Source: Lachnospiraceae bacterium
GTDB taxonomy: Bacteria > Bacillota > Clostridia > Lachnospirales > Lachnospiraceae
Reading direction: 5' to 3'
DNA length: 46,590 nt
Assembly: GCA_022791975.1 (NCBI GenBank)
Contig: JAAWAC010000026.1
Coordinates: 1 to 46,590 of the forward strand
Positions 7,837-17,389 of the stretch are shown piece after piece. Each line of letters opens with the position of its first letter. The first letter of the stretch is position 1. Below the pieces are notes generated by a model. The model ran no database searches and had not been told where the DNA came from. It saw nothing but the letters and a program-made list of their open reading frames with translations. The position numbers and the translations under genes are program-made.

Positions 7837-9435
7837 ATGAGTATTTCGATTCGTGATGTGCTCAAGCTTCCCTGTATGCGGGGGGCCAAAGTCATAGGGG
7901 GACAGGCCGGCCTAGACAATATTGTTTCTGCGGTTTCCGTGCTGGAGTACACAGAGCCCACGGCTCTCCAGGATGAATTGCTTCGCAGCACAGAATATAC
8001 AGGGAGTGAATTGATTATCACCGCATTTGCCAGCGTTAAGGACAGTGTGGAGGATCAATGCAATGTAATCCGGAGAATGAGCGCCACCGGCGGTGTAGGG
8101 ATCATGTTGTATTATGTGGGAATGTTTTTGAAGCACATTAATAAGCGTCTTCTGGAAACAGCAGACGAATTGGGCTTTGTTCTCATCTGTATGCCGGAAA
8201 ACCGTTACGAGCTCCGTTACTCCGAGGCCATCACGGAAATCCAATATGCCATCTTTCAGGATCAAAACCGGTCCACCAATTTTGTTCCAGAGGTTTTGGA
8301 CAAATTGTCCTCCCTGCTTCCCCAGCAGCGCAGTATGGACTCCTTGCTGCGTATTATCAGCGACCGTCTACAGGTGACTGTGATTATCATCGATCGGGCC
8401 TGGCGGCTGCTGAATTATGCGTCCTGGCCCGCCATGCTGGAACGGGATATTCTAACCTTGCTGGATGTGGTTTTAAATACAGATGACAAAAGCGACACCA
8501 TTGTCGGCCGCGGTGGTGAAAAGCAGTATTTTCGGAAGGGGAGAATTAAGGACAACTCTGCGCTCTACCAGAATCTGATTGTTATGGGCACCGAGGAACA
8601 GATCTCCGAGGAGATTATCAGGCAAATCGAAGAGGCCGTCTCATTGTTCCTAAAAATGTGGAATGAGCGCAAAGACAATCTGGGTGTGCTGGATTTCATT
8701 CGGGCCGTAATCCGGGATGAGCCCGTAAAAATGCGGCAGCTTGCCAGAAACCTGAATATGGATGAGATCCAGATTCGCAACATGATATTATTAAAGCCCC
8801 TGACCGTGGAGATAGCTGACTACCAAAAGATCATGAAAATACTCCGGGAGAGTCTGTCCAGATATTGCCAAACTCTGGTAATGGATATCTATGATGATTT
8901 TGTGGTGGTGTTTCTGGATGACGGGGTGTCAAGCCAGTGGGTTCCCACCCTGTTGGATATCAAAGAGCAAATTCGTCAGAAAAAAATTGCCTGCCATGTA
9001 TTGTACAGCTGCGATTTGGAAAGCACCTCCGAAGTGCGGAGCGCCTACATATCCATGGCAGAGATGTTGGACGTGGCTGTGCGCCTATACCCCAAGGCAG
9101 AAATACTCAGCGCCTACGAAATCCGCTTTGCAGGGCAATGTCGGGAGATCATCGATCAGGGGGAAGCGGCCGTCATGGATCAGATGCGTATTCTCCGGGT
9201 TTTAAAATGCGGGGACCCGGATTTGGAGCGGGATCTGGGGGAGACCCTGACAACCTTTTATTTCGATGCCCACATGAATGTGGGGGAGACATCCAAACAA
9301 ATGTTCTTACATCCCAACACTATAAAATATCGGTTAAAAAAGATATCTGAGAAGCTTGGATGCCGGGTGACGGATATGCCGGAGATGATGGATTTATACA
9401 GGGCGGTGGCCTTAAAGCGTCTTCTGGAGGAATAG
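7837..9435 (+). CDS. PucR-family transcriptional regulator
   Basis: This 532-residue regulator has an N-terminal PucR domain (about 1-120, starting SIRDVLKLPCMRGAKVIGGQ and containing TELIITAF-like strands), a middle region of about 300 residues with no motif I can name, and a C-terminal PucR helix-turn-helix (about 468-525: LTTFYFDAHMNVGETSKQMF, then LHPNTIKYRLKKISEKLG). PucR proteins control purine or hydantoin use and related nitrogen catabolism, usually as activators. It is co-transcribed with the racemase (14-base gap) and followed by a strong terminator, so the transport operon downstream has its own promoter and is the likely target. The start ATG 7837 has GAAAGGAAG upstream. Confidence 0.92.
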   Translation: MSISIRDVLKLPCMRGAKVIGGQAGLDNIVSAVSVLEYTEPTALQDELLRSTEYTGSELIITAFASVKDSVEDQCNVIRRMSATGGVGIMLYYVGMFLKHINKRLLETADELGFVLICMPENRYELRYSEAITEIQYAIFQDQNRSTNFVPEVLDKLSSLLPQQRSMDSLLRIISDRLQVTVIIIDRAWRLLNYASWPAMLERDILTLLDVVLNTDDKSDTIVGRGGEKQYFRKGRIKDNSALYQNLIVMGTEEQISEEIIRQIEEAVSLFLKMWNERKDNLGVLDFIRAVIRDEPVKMRQLARNLNMDEIQIRNMILLKPLTVEIADYQKIMKILRESLSRYCQTLVMDIYDDFVVVFLDDGVSSQWVPTLLDIKEQIRQKKIACHVLYSCDLESTSEVRSAYISMAEMLDVAVRLYPKAEILSAYEIRFAGQCREIIDQGEAAVMDQMRILRVLKCGDPDLERDLGETLTTFYFDAHMNVGETSKQMFLHPNTIKYRLKKISEKLGCRVTDMPEMMDLYRAVALKRLLEE

Positions 9436-9445
9436 ATGGCAGGTT

Positions 9446-9495
9446 AACAGGGCCTATTGTCAATTAGGACAATAAGCCCTGTTATTTTTTGTTTT
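9446..9495 (+). terminator. Rho-independent terminator after the PucR gene
   Basis: AACAGGGC-TATTGTC pairs with GACAATA-GCCCTGTT: 15 of 16 pairs with one mismatch and a 6-base loop, followed by ATTTTTTGTTTT. It separates the racemase-PucR unit from the transporter operon. Confidence 0.9.
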
Positions 9496-9504
9496 AATGG
9501 ATAA

Positions 9505-9532
9505 TTACAAAAAGAAGAAATAGGTATATGAT
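9505..9532 (+). promoter_or_regulatory. Possible promoter of the transporter-DUF917 operon
   Basis: TTACAA and TATGAT are separated by 16 bases, 31 bases before the binding-protein ATG. The -10 is good (five of six) and the -35 is poor, as expected for a promoter needing an activator such as the neighbouring PucR protein. No clear operator palindrome was found. Confidence 0.35.
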
Positions 9533-9562
9533 TAACACATTATTTTTTAGGAGGATAGCATT

Positions 9563-11158
9563 ATGAAAAAACATATCAGTGCTCTTCTGGTGCTAGCGCT
9601 GACAGCATCCCTCATAACCGGGTGCGGCGGCCAGAAGAACGAAACAGATAGCCCTGCCCAGACTCCACAGGCAACAGAAGCTTCCAAGGATGTATTATAT
9701 CATTCCTATGCGTCCCAGCCCTATGTGACCCTGGACCCCCGGGTGGAATACTCCAACGGTGTGATGATACTCCACAACGTATACGAAACCCTGACCCATT
9801 ACAACGATCAGACCGGAGAGGTGGAACCCCTTCTGGCTACAGAGTGGAGCTCCAATGAAGAGGGAACAGAATGGAACTTCAAGCTTAGAGAGGATGTAAA
9901 ATTCCATGACGGGACTGCCATGACAGCAGCAAACGTGGTAAATTCCATCAACAAGGTAAAAGAGCTGGGACAAGGTGCCGCATATCTCTGGGATTCAGTT
10001 ACAAATATTGAGGCTGTGGGGGATTACGAGGTGAAATTCACCTGCTCCTACGGTTCCCCTATGGATCTGATTTCCTCCGCATGCTATGCGGGATACATTG
10101 TAAGCGATGCAGCCCTTGATCAGACCACAGAATGGTTTAATCAGGGAAACGATGGTGGTACAGGTCCCTATACAATCGCCCAGGCCACAGGCGACACCGT
10201 GGTGCTGAAAGGCTTTGACGATTATCGGGATGGATGGCAGGACAACCAGTATAAAAATGTTATCATTAAGGAGACGCCGGAGTCCAGCGCCAGAAGACAG
10301 CTTTTGGAAACCGGAGAGGCCCACATTACCAGCATGCTCTCCTCCACGGATGTAAGCGCTTTAAGAGAGCAGACAGATAAAGTCAGCCTTCAAACCTTCC
10401 ATACATATACCAACCTCCTGATCCTTCCCAACCATGAGAAGGAGCCTACCAACAATGCGGATTTCCGCCGGGCCCTGGCCTACTCCTTCCCCTATCAGGA
10501 GACCATCGACAATGTGCTGGAGGGCAATGGTGTGCAGTCCCACGGTATCGTAACCGCAGGACTCTGGGGACATGATGAAAGCCTGATGCAGTACACTACG
10601 GATTTGGACAAGGCTCAGGAATATCTGGACAAGTCTGGCATCAACCCAGAGGGCTTAAAGCTGACCATCACCTATGCAACAGGTCTGGACGAATACAACA
10701 ACTGGGCACAGCTGTGGCAGGTGAACTTAAAGAAGCTGGGGATCGATCTGGAATTGCAGCCCATGGAGTGGGATTCCCAGTGGGATAAGGCTAAGGCTAC
10801 CAATCCCAATGACCGCCAGGATCTGCTGGTGTCCATGTGGTGGCCGGATTACGCTTCCCCGGAGAGCTGGTTTACCAGTATGGTCCGCAGCGAGGATACC
10901 ATTAACTTTAACCTGGGATATATTGAGAACGCAGAGTATGACACTCTGATTAACGAAGCCATCCAGGTTACTGCAACCGACCGGGAAAAGGCAGAAAGTA
11001 ATTATATCGAGGTACAGAAACAGTTGGTGGAAAACAGTGATTTTATCTTCCCTTACGACAAAATCGACACCTATATCATTAGCAATCAGGTGGATGGCGT
11101 TTACGAGAATCCTGCCTATGCTTCCTGCATCAATTACTACAACGTGACGAAAAAGTAG
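9563..11158 (+). CDS. Oligopeptide-type ABC transporter substrate-binding lipoprotein
   Basis: This 531-residue lipoprotein belongs to SBP family 5 (DppA/OppA/NikA type). The signal peptide ends in LITGC with Cys21 as the lipidated residue, followed by a Ser/Thr/Gln/Glu-rich linker. Family features follow: LDPRVEYSNGVMILHNVYET, WNFKLREDVKFHDGTAMTAA near 110-130, and RRALAYSFPY near 305. It captures di- or oligopeptides or similar small solutes outside the membrane and hands them to the permeases encoded next. A good ribosome site (AGGAGG) precedes the ATG. Two hairpins separate it from the permease genes, which usually gives the binding protein higher expression. The ligand is unknown; the neighbouring peptidase favours a peptide-like substrate. 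Confidence 0.93.
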   Translation: MKKHISALLVLALTASLITGCGGQKNETDSPAQTPQATEASKDVLYHSYASQPYVTLDPRVEYSNGVMILHNVYETLTHYNDQTGEVEPLLATEWSSNEEGTEWNFKLREDVKFHDGTAMTAANVVNSINKVKELGQGAAYLWDSVTNIEAVGDYEVKFTCSYGSPMDLISSACYAGYIVSDAALDQTTEWFNQGNDGGTGPYTIAQATGDTVVLKGFDDYRDGWQDNQYKNVIIKETPESSARRQLLETGEAHITSMLSSTDVSALREQTDKVSLQTFHTYTNLLILPNHEKEPTNNADFRRALAYSFPYQETIDNVLEGNGVQSHGIVTAGLWGHDESLMQYTTDLDKAQEYLDKSGINPEGLKLTITYATGLDEYNNWAQLWQVNLKKLGIDLELQPMEWDSQWDKAKATNPNDRQDLLVSMWWPDYASPESWFTSMVRSEDTINFNLGYIENAEYDTLINEAIQVTATDREKAESNYIEVQKQLVENSDFIFPYDKIDTYIISNQVDGVYENPAYASCINYYNVTKK

Positions 11159-11169
11159 AACGATTCACA

Positions 11170-11250
11170 TTTTGCCGGAAAGCTGGCAAAAAATAATCGC
11201 AAATTTTAAGAGGCGTGGGGCGGCGCATGAATATGTGCCGCCTCCTTTTA
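11170..11250 (+). promoter_or_regulatory. Tandem hairpins between binding protein and permease genes
   Basis: The first hairpin pairs TTTTGCC (11170-11176) with GGCAAAA (11185-11191). The second pairs GGCGGCGCAT (11219-11228) with ATGTGCCGCC (11233-11242), 10 pairs including one G-T, with a GAAT loop and then TCCTTTTAAA. The second looks like a leaky terminator or an mRNA-stabilising stem that keeps the binding-protein message more abundant. Confidence 0.6.
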
Positions 11251-11266
11251 AACGGAGGACAGATAT

Positions 11267-12277
11267 ATGGGAAAATATATCCTGAAGCGGCTTTTGAGCA
11301 GTATCCTGGTGCTCCTGGGCGTGATTACCATCACCTTTGTGATTGCGCGAGTTGTGCCTTCCGATCCGGCAACCAAGTGGGCCGGAACCCGGGCGACCCA
11401 GGAGCAGCTGGCCCAGGCCAGGGAAGAGCTGGGTTTAAATAAATCCCTGCCAGAGCAGTACATCAACTATATTGGGCAGCTGCTTCACGGAGATCTGGGA
11501 AAATCCCTGAACTCCAAGCAGCCTGTAACCACAGAGCTCAAGCAGTATGTGCCCGCTACCCTGGAGTTGGTGCTTCTGGCGTTTATTCTGGCAGTCATCA
11601 TTGGAATTCCCCTTGGCATTTATTCCGCCAAGAAAAAAGATCGGATGCTGGATCACGTGAGCCGCTTCTTTTCCATAGGAGCGGTATCCCTGCCTACCTT
11701 CTGGGTGGCATTGTTTTTACAGCTGATCTTCTATAAAAATTTAAATATTTTGCCTCTGGGTGGCGACCTAAGTGTGATGGCCACCATCTTTGAGGATCGG
11801 CCACAGATTACTGGTATGCTGCTGTTTGACTGCATTCTCACTGGCAAATGGCAGATGTTTGGGGATGCTTTCCTTCATATTATTCTCCCCTGTGTTACCA
11901 TCGCCTTATATCCCATCGGCCTGGTTTCCCGCATGACCCGGTCAGCCCTGTTGGAAATCTTAAACGAGGATTATATTACGGCAGGCAGATCCTATGGCAT
12001 TCGCGAGTTTAAAATGCTGTGGAAATATGCCCTGAAAAATTCCCTGGGCGCAACAGCCACAGATGTGGCTCTGTCCATGGGATACACCCTAACCAACACC
12101 TTTTTGGTGGAGGCTATTTTTAGCTGGCCGGGAATCGGAAGCTATATCTCCAAAGCTATCACATCCTTAGACTATCCGGCGATTATCGGCGTAACGATCT
12201 TTGGCTCGGTGTGTTATATTATTTTAAATCTGCTGGCGGACATTATTATCGCATCCGACCCGCGGGTGAGACTGTAA
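11267..12277 (+). CDS. Peptide-type ABC transporter permease (DppB-like)
   Basis: This 336-residue inner-membrane permease has about six transmembrane helices: helix 1 at about 9-28 (LLSSILVLLGVITITFVIAR), then segments near 100-120, 135-160, 200-225, 275-295 and 305-330. It has the DppB/OppB N-terminal domain (PSDPATKWAGTRATQEQLAQ, ELGLNKSLPEQY, LLHGDLGKSL). The EAA loop that contacts the ATPase reads EDYITAGRSYGIREFKMLWK. ACGGAGGAC precedes the ATG. The downstream permease starts 13 bases later, so the two are co-translated partners forming the membrane channel. Confidence 0.95.
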   Translation: MGKYILKRLLSSILVLLGVITITFVIARVVPSDPATKWAGTRATQEQLAQAREELGLNKSLPEQYINYIGQLLHGDLGKSLNSKQPVTTELKQYVPATLELVLLAFILAVIIGIPLGIYSAKKKDRMLDHVSRFFSIGAVSLPTFWVALFLQLIFYKNLNILPLGGDLSVMATIFEDRPQITGMLLFDCILTGKWQMFGDAFLHIILPCVTIALYPIGLVSRMTRSALLEILNEDYITAGRSYGIREFKMLWKYALKNSLGATATDVALSMGYTLTNTFLVEAIFSWPGIGSYISKAITSLDYPAIIGVTIFGSVCYIILNLLADIIIASDPRVRL

Positions 12278-12290
12278 GGAGGCACTGCAT

Positions 12291-13175
12291 ATGAAAAACT
12301 GGATGGATTCTTTAAAGCCTAAGCTTCGCAACTTGCAGGAAAGCCTCTATCTGCTGGCGCGAAACCGCCTTTCCTTGTTTGCCCTGATCCTGCTGTGCGG
12401 AATTGTGCTGCTGGCGCTTCTGGCTCCCTGGATCGTGCCTTATCCCCAGGATATTGCCGATGAGGCCCATATTGCCGATAAATTTCTGGCCCCCAGCGGG
12501 GCTCACTGGTTTGGAACTGATGAGCTGGGACGGGACGTATTCAGCCGTGTGGTGTACGGCGGCCGGGTGTCCCTGTCCACTGCCATTCTCACTGTGGGAA
12601 TCTCCCTACTGATTGGCATTCCCCTGGGCGCTGTGGCCGGGACCATAGGCGGCAAGGTGGACAATATTATCATGCGGATCACCGATATTTTCTTAAGCTT
12701 TCCTCCCCTTTTGCTGGCCATTTCTCTGGTAGCCATACTGGGCTCCAGTCTGACCAACGCTATCCTGGCCATTGCCATTTCCTGGTGGCCCTGGTATACC
12801 AGATTGGTGCGGGGCCAAGCCATCTCCATCAAGGAACGAAAATTTGTCCAAGCCGCGGAAACTATTGGAACTAGCAAACTCAAGATTATTTTCAGGCACA
12901 TTGTACCCAACTGTATCAGTCCCGTCATTGTACAGGCCTCCATGGATATGGGCGGTGTGATTCTGACGGTGGCGTCCTTAAGCTTCCTGGGCCTTGGCGC
13001 CAAGGCACCCACGCCAGAGTGGGGGCTGATGATTTCCACAGGACGGACCTATTTCCCGGACATGTGGTGGTGCTGCATCTTTCCGGGCTTGGCCATCTTT
13101 ATTACCGTACTCTGTTTTAACCTGCTGGGAGATGCGGCGAGAGAAATCCTAGACCCCAAGACGCGCAAACGATAA
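12291..13175 (+). CDS. Peptide-type ABC transporter permease (DppC-like)
   Basis: This 294-residue permease is the second half of the channel. A first helix at about 26-48 (LFALILLCGIVLLALLAPWI) is followed by the OppC signature GTDELGRDVFSRVVYGGRVS. Five more helices follow, and the ATPase-contact loop reads KERKFVQAAETIGTSKLKII. The C-terminus (LGDAAREILDPKTRKR) is standard for the family. It lies between the DppB-like gene (13-base gap) and the fused ATPase gene (12-base gap), each with an AGGAGG site. Length and all family motifs are normal. Confidence 0.95.
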   Translation: MKNWMDSLKPKLRNLQESLYLLARNRLSLFALILLCGIVLLALLAPWIVPYPQDIADEAHIADKFLAPSGAHWFGTDELGRDVFSRVVYGGRVSLSTAILTVGISLLIGIPLGAVAGTIGGKVDNIIMRITDIFLSFPPLLLAISLVAILGSSLTNAILAIAISWWPWYTRLVRGQAISIKERKFVQAAETIGTSKLKIIFRHIVPNCISPVIVQASMDMGGVILTVASLSFLGLGAKAPTPEWGLMISTGRTYFPDMWWCCIFPGLAIFITVLCFNLLGDAAREILDPKTRKR

Positions 13176-13187
13176 GGAGGAAAAACA

Positions 13188-14999
13188 ATGGCTTATTTTG
13201 AGATAAAAAATCTGCTGGTAAAGCATAAATCCTTTGATGGCGTCAAGACCGTTCTGGATATTGACAGGCTAGCTGTGGAAAAGGGCGAATCCTATGGTCT
13301 GGTGGGGGAATCCGGACAGGGAAAGACCGTCCTGGCTCTGACGATTCTAAAGCTTCTTCAGTGTCCCCCTGGCATTATAGAACAGGGAGAGATCCTGCTG
13401 GAGGGAGAGGATCTGCTGAAGAAAACAGAGAGAAAAATGCAGGCACAGATCCGGGGCAGACGAATTGCCATGATTTTTCAGGACCCTATGAGCTGCCTGA
13501 ATCCAGTATTCACCATCAAGGACTGCATGGTGGATGCCCTGCGGCAGAACCATAAAGGCATGTCCAAGCGGGCCGCCGTTTCCCAGGCTATTCAGCTGCT
13601 AGAGGAAGTCAAGCTGGCTGACCCGGAAAACACCCTGGGCAAATATCCCCACCAGCTTTCCGGCGGGCAACGCCAGCGGGTGATTATTGCCCTGGCCCTC
13701 TGCTGTGGCGCTGATTTCCTCATTGCCGACGAGCCCACAAGAAATCTGGATGTAACCATTCAGGCCAGCATTCTCAAGCTTCTGCGGGAGCTGCAAAAAA
13801 AGCATGGCATGACCGTACTGTTTATCGCCAACAATTTAAGCTTAGTGGGCGCCTTCTGCGATCGGGTGGGCATTCTCCGGGAGGGAAGAATCATTGAGGA
13901 GGGACCTGCGGGCCAGGTTATCTCAAATCCCAAGCAGGATTACACACGGCTTCTGCGGGAGGCCTGTGAGACCAAATTAATGCCTACAGATGACAGCCGG
14001 GAGGAAATCCTTTTAAAGGTGGAGCATCTGAAAAAATATTTTGACATCAACGACGAGGTAAAGCACATCCGCCATCAAAGCCTCAAAGCTGTGGACGATG
14101 TAAGCTTTGACATTCACAGGGGCGAAGTCTTAGGCATTGTGGGAGAATCCGGCTGTGGGAAATCCACCCTGGTAAATACCATTCTGGATCTGTTTGAGCC
14201 TACGGAGGGTAAAGTCTACTTTGAAGGGAAAGATGTGTTTCAGGAGCTAAAAGCCCGCCAGGAAAATGCCTTTAAAAAGAACGTCCAGATCGTATTCCAG
14301 GATCCCTACTGGTCCTTAAATCCCCGGTGGCTAGTAAAGGATATTGTGGCAGAGCCCCTGGATGTGTATGAAAAACTAGGGGAGGCCCAGCGTCTCAGCC
14401 GAGTGGAGGAGCTCTTGGCCATGGTTGGACTTCCCCAGGATGCCTGCTACAAATATCCCCACGAATTTTCAGGAGGCCAACGGCAGCGAATTGCCATAGC
14501 CCGCTCCCTGGCCTCCAACCCCAAGCTGGTGGTTCTGGATGAGCCCACCTCCTCCATCGACGTTTTTTCCCAGAACCAGATTCTGGATCTTATCAAGGAT
14601 TTAAAGAAAAAGTTTGGGTTGACCAATATCCTGATTTCCCATGACCTGGCGGTGGTCCATGAGCTGTCCAACCGAATTGCCGTGATGTATCTGGGAAAAA
14701 TTGTGGAGTTCGGCCCAGCAGAGGAAATTTTTGAGCATCCCCGACACCCCTATACCCAGGCGCTGTTTGATGCTATTCCCAGGGTGGGGGAGACGGGAAT
14801 GGAGGGGATCCGGACCCTGGAGGGGCAGATTCCAAGTCCCATCAATCCTCCCTCCGGATGTCCCTTCCATACCCGGTGTCCCAGGGCCACGGATCGGTGT
14901 AAGGAGCAGGTTCCCCAGGAAACTTACTACAATGAGCGGCATTATGTGCGATGCCTTTATGCAGAAGAAACTATGAAGAATGGAGCGGAAAAGCAATGA
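13188..14999 (+). CDS. Fused double ATPase of the peptide-type ABC transporter (DppD-DppF fusion)
   Basis: This 603-residue protein carries two nucleotide-binding domains normally made as two proteins. NBD1 (about 1-265) has Walker A GESGQGKT, signature LSGGQRQR and Walker B FLIADEPT. Its D-loop is RNLD, and the switch His is replaced: IANN with Asn215 where ITHD/ISHD is usual. NBD2 (about 275-600) is complete, with [25 protein letters not shown] and ILISHDL. A C-terminal oligopeptide-transporter extension follows, with the four-Cys motif (CPFHTRCP...C...C). ATP hydrolysis is thus probably asymmetric. It ends in a 4-base ATGA overlap with the first DUF917 gene, tying transport to the enzymes. 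Confidence 0.95.
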   Translation: MAYFEIKNLLVKHKSFDGVKTVLDIDRLAVEKGESYGLVGESGQGKTVLALTILKLLQCPPGIIEQGEILLEGEDLLKKTERKMQAQIRGRRIAMIFQDPMSCLNPVFTIKDCMVDALRQNHKGMSKRAAVSQAIQLLEEVKLADPENTLGKYPHQLSGGQRQRVIIALALCCGADFLIADEPTRNLDVTIQASILKLLRELQKKHGMTVLFIANNLSLVGAFCDRVGILREGRIIEEGPAGQVISNPKQDYTRLLREACETKLMPTDDSREEILLKVEHLKKYFDINDEVKHIRHQSLKAVDDVSFDIHRGEVLGIVGESGCGKSTLVNTILDLFEPTEGKVYFEGKDVFQELKARQENAFKKNVQIVFQDPYWSLNPRWLVKDIVAEPLDVYEKLGEAQRLSRVEELLAMVGLPQDACYKYPHEFSGGQRQRIAIARSLASNPKLVVLDEPTSSIDVFSQNQILDLIKDLKKKFGLTNILISHDLAVVHELSNRIAVMYLGKIVEFGPAEEIFEHPRHPYTQALFDAIPRVGETGMEGIRTLEGQIPSPINPPSGCPFHTRCPRATDRCKEQVPQETYYNERHYVRCLYAEETMKNGAEKQ

Positions 15000-16096
15000 G
15001 AAATCTGTCAAGAGAAGAGCTGATTCATATTTTATATGGCTGTACTATCCTGGGAACAGGAGGCGGCGGAACTATGGACCAGGGCATAGCCCTGATTGAC
15101 GAAGCCCTTAATCTGGGAAAGACCTTTACCCTGGCTTCCTTTGAGGAGCTGGAGGCTGATGACTATGTGGGAACCCCTTATGGCTGTGGCGCCATCTCTC
15201 CTCTGACCCAGGAGGAGCGCGATAGATACGCCAGGCTACAGGTGTCGGATAAAAGCCCCTATCTGGTTGCTCTGGAGCAGCTGGAGCATTTTCTGGGCCG
15301 TGAGTTAAAGGGAATCATAAGCACAGAGCTGGGAGGAATGAATACAGCTACTGCCTTTTACAGTGCAGCCATGACCGGAAGACTGATTATGGACGGGGAT
15401 CCGGCTGGGCGCTCAGTTCCGGCCCTACAGCACTCTACCTACTTTTTAAACGGGATTCCCATGTGTCCCATGGCCGTTGCCAATCAGTTCGGGGAGAGCG
15501 CCATTTTTACCCATGTCTACGATGATGAGCGAGGCGAGGATCTGGTACGAGCTCTGGCAGTGGTAAGCCAGAATCAGATTGCGGTGGTGGATCATGTGAA
15601 CACAGCAGAAAAAATCGGAAACTCTGTGATCACTGGTGCTATCAGCTATGCAGAGAAGATTGGAAAAGCCTTTCAGGATGCCGTGCAATCTGGCAAAGAT
15701 TTTGTGTCGGCTGTGCGGGAGACAGGTCGGGGCCGGGATATGTTCCGGGGCGTAATCTGTGAAAGTCAGTATGAGACCCGGGATGGCTATACCTTCGGGA
15801 CCATGGAGATTGCCGGAAGTGATTCCTGGGAAGGCCACAGATTAAAAATCTGGTATCAGAATGAAAATATTATCAGCTGGCTGGACGGGGAATTCTATGT
15901 GACAGTCCCAGACCTTATCGTGGTGCTGGACGAGGACCACAAATTTCCCCAGCTGAATCCCTACGCCCAGGTTGGAACTCACGTTTCCGTGCTTGCGCTT
16001 CCTGCGCCAGAAGCCTGGACTACCACGCGGGGTCTTGAAGTGTTTGGTCCCCGAAGCTTTGGATATAATGTGGATTGGAGGCCCTTCTGCAAATGA
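14996..16096 (+). CDS. DUF917 protein (S-methyl-thiohydantoin desulfurase-like), copy 1
   Basis: This 366-residue protein is a DUF917 member, the family now named for S-methyl thiohydantoin desulfurase and often found beside hydantoinases and hydantoin racemases. Visible motifs are the Gly-rich N-terminus (GCTILGTGGGGTMDQG), STELGGMNTATAFYSA near 107, and MDGDPAGRSVPAL near 131. The start ATG 14996 overlaps the ATPase stop (ATGA), so translation is coupled. An earlier in-frame ATG at 14951 lies within the ATPase gene and is not needed. The actual reaction here is unknown. It sits with a racemase, peptide transporter and dipeptidase, suggesting a step on a cyclic or modified peptide or amino-acid derivative. 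Confidence 0.88.
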   Translation: MRNLSREELIHILYGCTILGTGGGGTMDQGIALIDEALNLGKTFTLASFEELEADDYVGTPYGCGAISPLTQEERDRYARLQVSDKSPYLVALEQLEHFLGRELKGIISTELGGMNTATAFYSAAMTGRLIMDGDPAGRSVPALQHSTYFLNGIPMCPMAVANQFGESAIFTHVYDDERGEDLVRALAVVSQNQIAVVDHVNTAEKIGNSVITGAISYAEKIGKAFQDAVQSGKDFVSAVRETGRGRDMFRGVICESQYETRDGYTFGTMEIAGSDSWEGHRLKIWYQNENIISWLDGEFYVTVPDLIVVLDEDHKFPQLNPYAQVGTHVSVLALPAPEAWTTTRGLEVFGPRSFGYNVDWRPFCK

Positions 16097-17373
16097 TTTC
16101 CAATGAAAAAATGTTGATGGACCTGGATGGGCTTTGCCGGTTTGCCAGCGTTTCCGTGCCCTCAGGGGATCCGGAGGCTCCCTATGGGAAAGAAGTCCGC
16201 GGAGCACTGGAATATGTGCTGGATCTGTGCGAAGGTCTGGGATTTCGTGTGAAAAACTGTGGAAACCGTATTGGATACGCGGAGATCGGTCAGGGGGAGG
16301 AGCTGGTGGGAATCCTTACCCACCTGGACGTGGTGCCCGCCGGGGACGGCTGGGATACAGAAAGCTATGCTGCCACCTTAAAAGACGGAAAGCTTTACGG
16401 GCGGGGTGTCTCTGACGACAAAGGACCGACCATTGCCTCCATCTATGCCATGAAGGATGTCCTGGACTCCGGAACGGAGTTTAAACGTCGTGTCCGGATA
16501 ATCTTTGGACAGACAGAGGAATCCGGAGAGTGGTCGGATATGGAATATTACCGGGCCACGGAGGAGCTTCCCACCATGGGCTTTACACCGGACGGGGATT
16601 TTCCGGCAATCTATGGAGAAAAGGGAATTGCTGTCTTTGAGCTTTCCATGGATCGGAGCATTGCCGGCTTGCTGGATGTAGCTGCCGGAACAGCAGCCAA
16701 CGTGGTGCCAGAGCAAGCCCGTGCTTCCCTGATGGGAACAGATGGAAAGCCGGCGATTTTTGAAGCCCGTGGAAAGTCTGCCCACGGAAGTATGCCAGAG
16801 GAGGGAGACAACGCAATTTCTCACCTGATGGAGAAGATCGCAGAATCAGGTCTTGCCTGTGAATTTGCCCGGTTTTATCAGTCCTGTATTGGGTTTGATT
16901 ATACGGGAAAAATGGCTGGCATTGGCTTTTATGATAAAGAGAGCGGCCCACTCACCTTAAATGCAGGAATCCTAGCTCTGACGGAAGATGCCTGTAAACT
17001 ACTCATTGATGTGCGCTATCCGGTTACCATTCCCCTTGAGCAGGTTGTCAACTCCTTAAAGCAGCGGGTGGAACCCTTTGGGATTTCGGTCCGCATGACG
17101 GAGCAGATGGACCCAGTATATATGGCAAAGGACGGGGAGCTGATCACAAAACTGATGCATGTATATAGCCAGATAACCGGTGATCAGAGTGAGCCAACGG
17201 TGGTTGGAGGCGGCACCTATGCCAGAGCCATGCAAAACATCGTGGCCTTTGGTCCCATGCTTCCGGGAAGAGAACTAACAGAGCACCAGCGGAATGAATC
17301 CATGCTTTTGGAGGATTTTCTGTTGCTGCGAACAGTCTACAAGGAAGCTATCAGGGCTCTGGCCTGTGAATAA
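16093..17373 (+). CDS. M20 family dipeptidase (PepV/Sapep-like)
   Basis: This is a 426-residue metallopeptidase of the PepV type, which cuts dipeptides and some N-acyl or beta-linked amides with two zinc ions in the cytoplasm. Metal and catalytic residues are in place: H77 and D79 (THLDVVP), bridging D109 in GRGVSDDKG, E142/E143 (TEESG), D167 (TPDGDFP) and a late His in LTEHQRNE. A lid/dimer domain with GKSAHGSMPEEGDNA lies in the middle. ATG 16093 overlaps the preceding stop (ATGA) and has GGAGG ten bases upstream; an in-frame TTG at 16075 covers that ribosome site and is rejected as the start. A true peptidase rather than an N-carbamoylase is suggested by the PepV-type motifs. Confidence 0.92.
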   Translation: MISNEKMLMDLDGLCRFASVSVPSGDPEAPYGKEVRGALEYVLDLCEGLGFRVKNCGNRIGYAEIGQGEELVGILTHLDVVPAGDGWDTESYAATLKDGKLYGRGVSDDKGPTIASIYAMKDVLDSGTEFKRRVRIIFGQTEESGEWSDMEYYRATEELPTMGFTPDGDFPAIYGEKGIAVFELSMDRSIAGLLDVAAGTAANVVPEQARASLMGTDGKPAIFEARGKSAHGSMPEEGDNAISHLMEKIAESGLACEFARFYQSCIGFDYTGKMAGIGFYDKESGPLTLNAGILALTEDACKLLIDVRYPVTIPLEQVVNSLKQRVEPFGISVRMTEQMDPVYMAKDGELITKLMHVYSQITGDQSEPTVVGGGTYARAMQNIVAFGPMLPGRELTEHQRNESMLLEDFLLLRTVYKEAIRALACE

Positions 17374-17389
17374 TAAACGGAGGAAAAAG

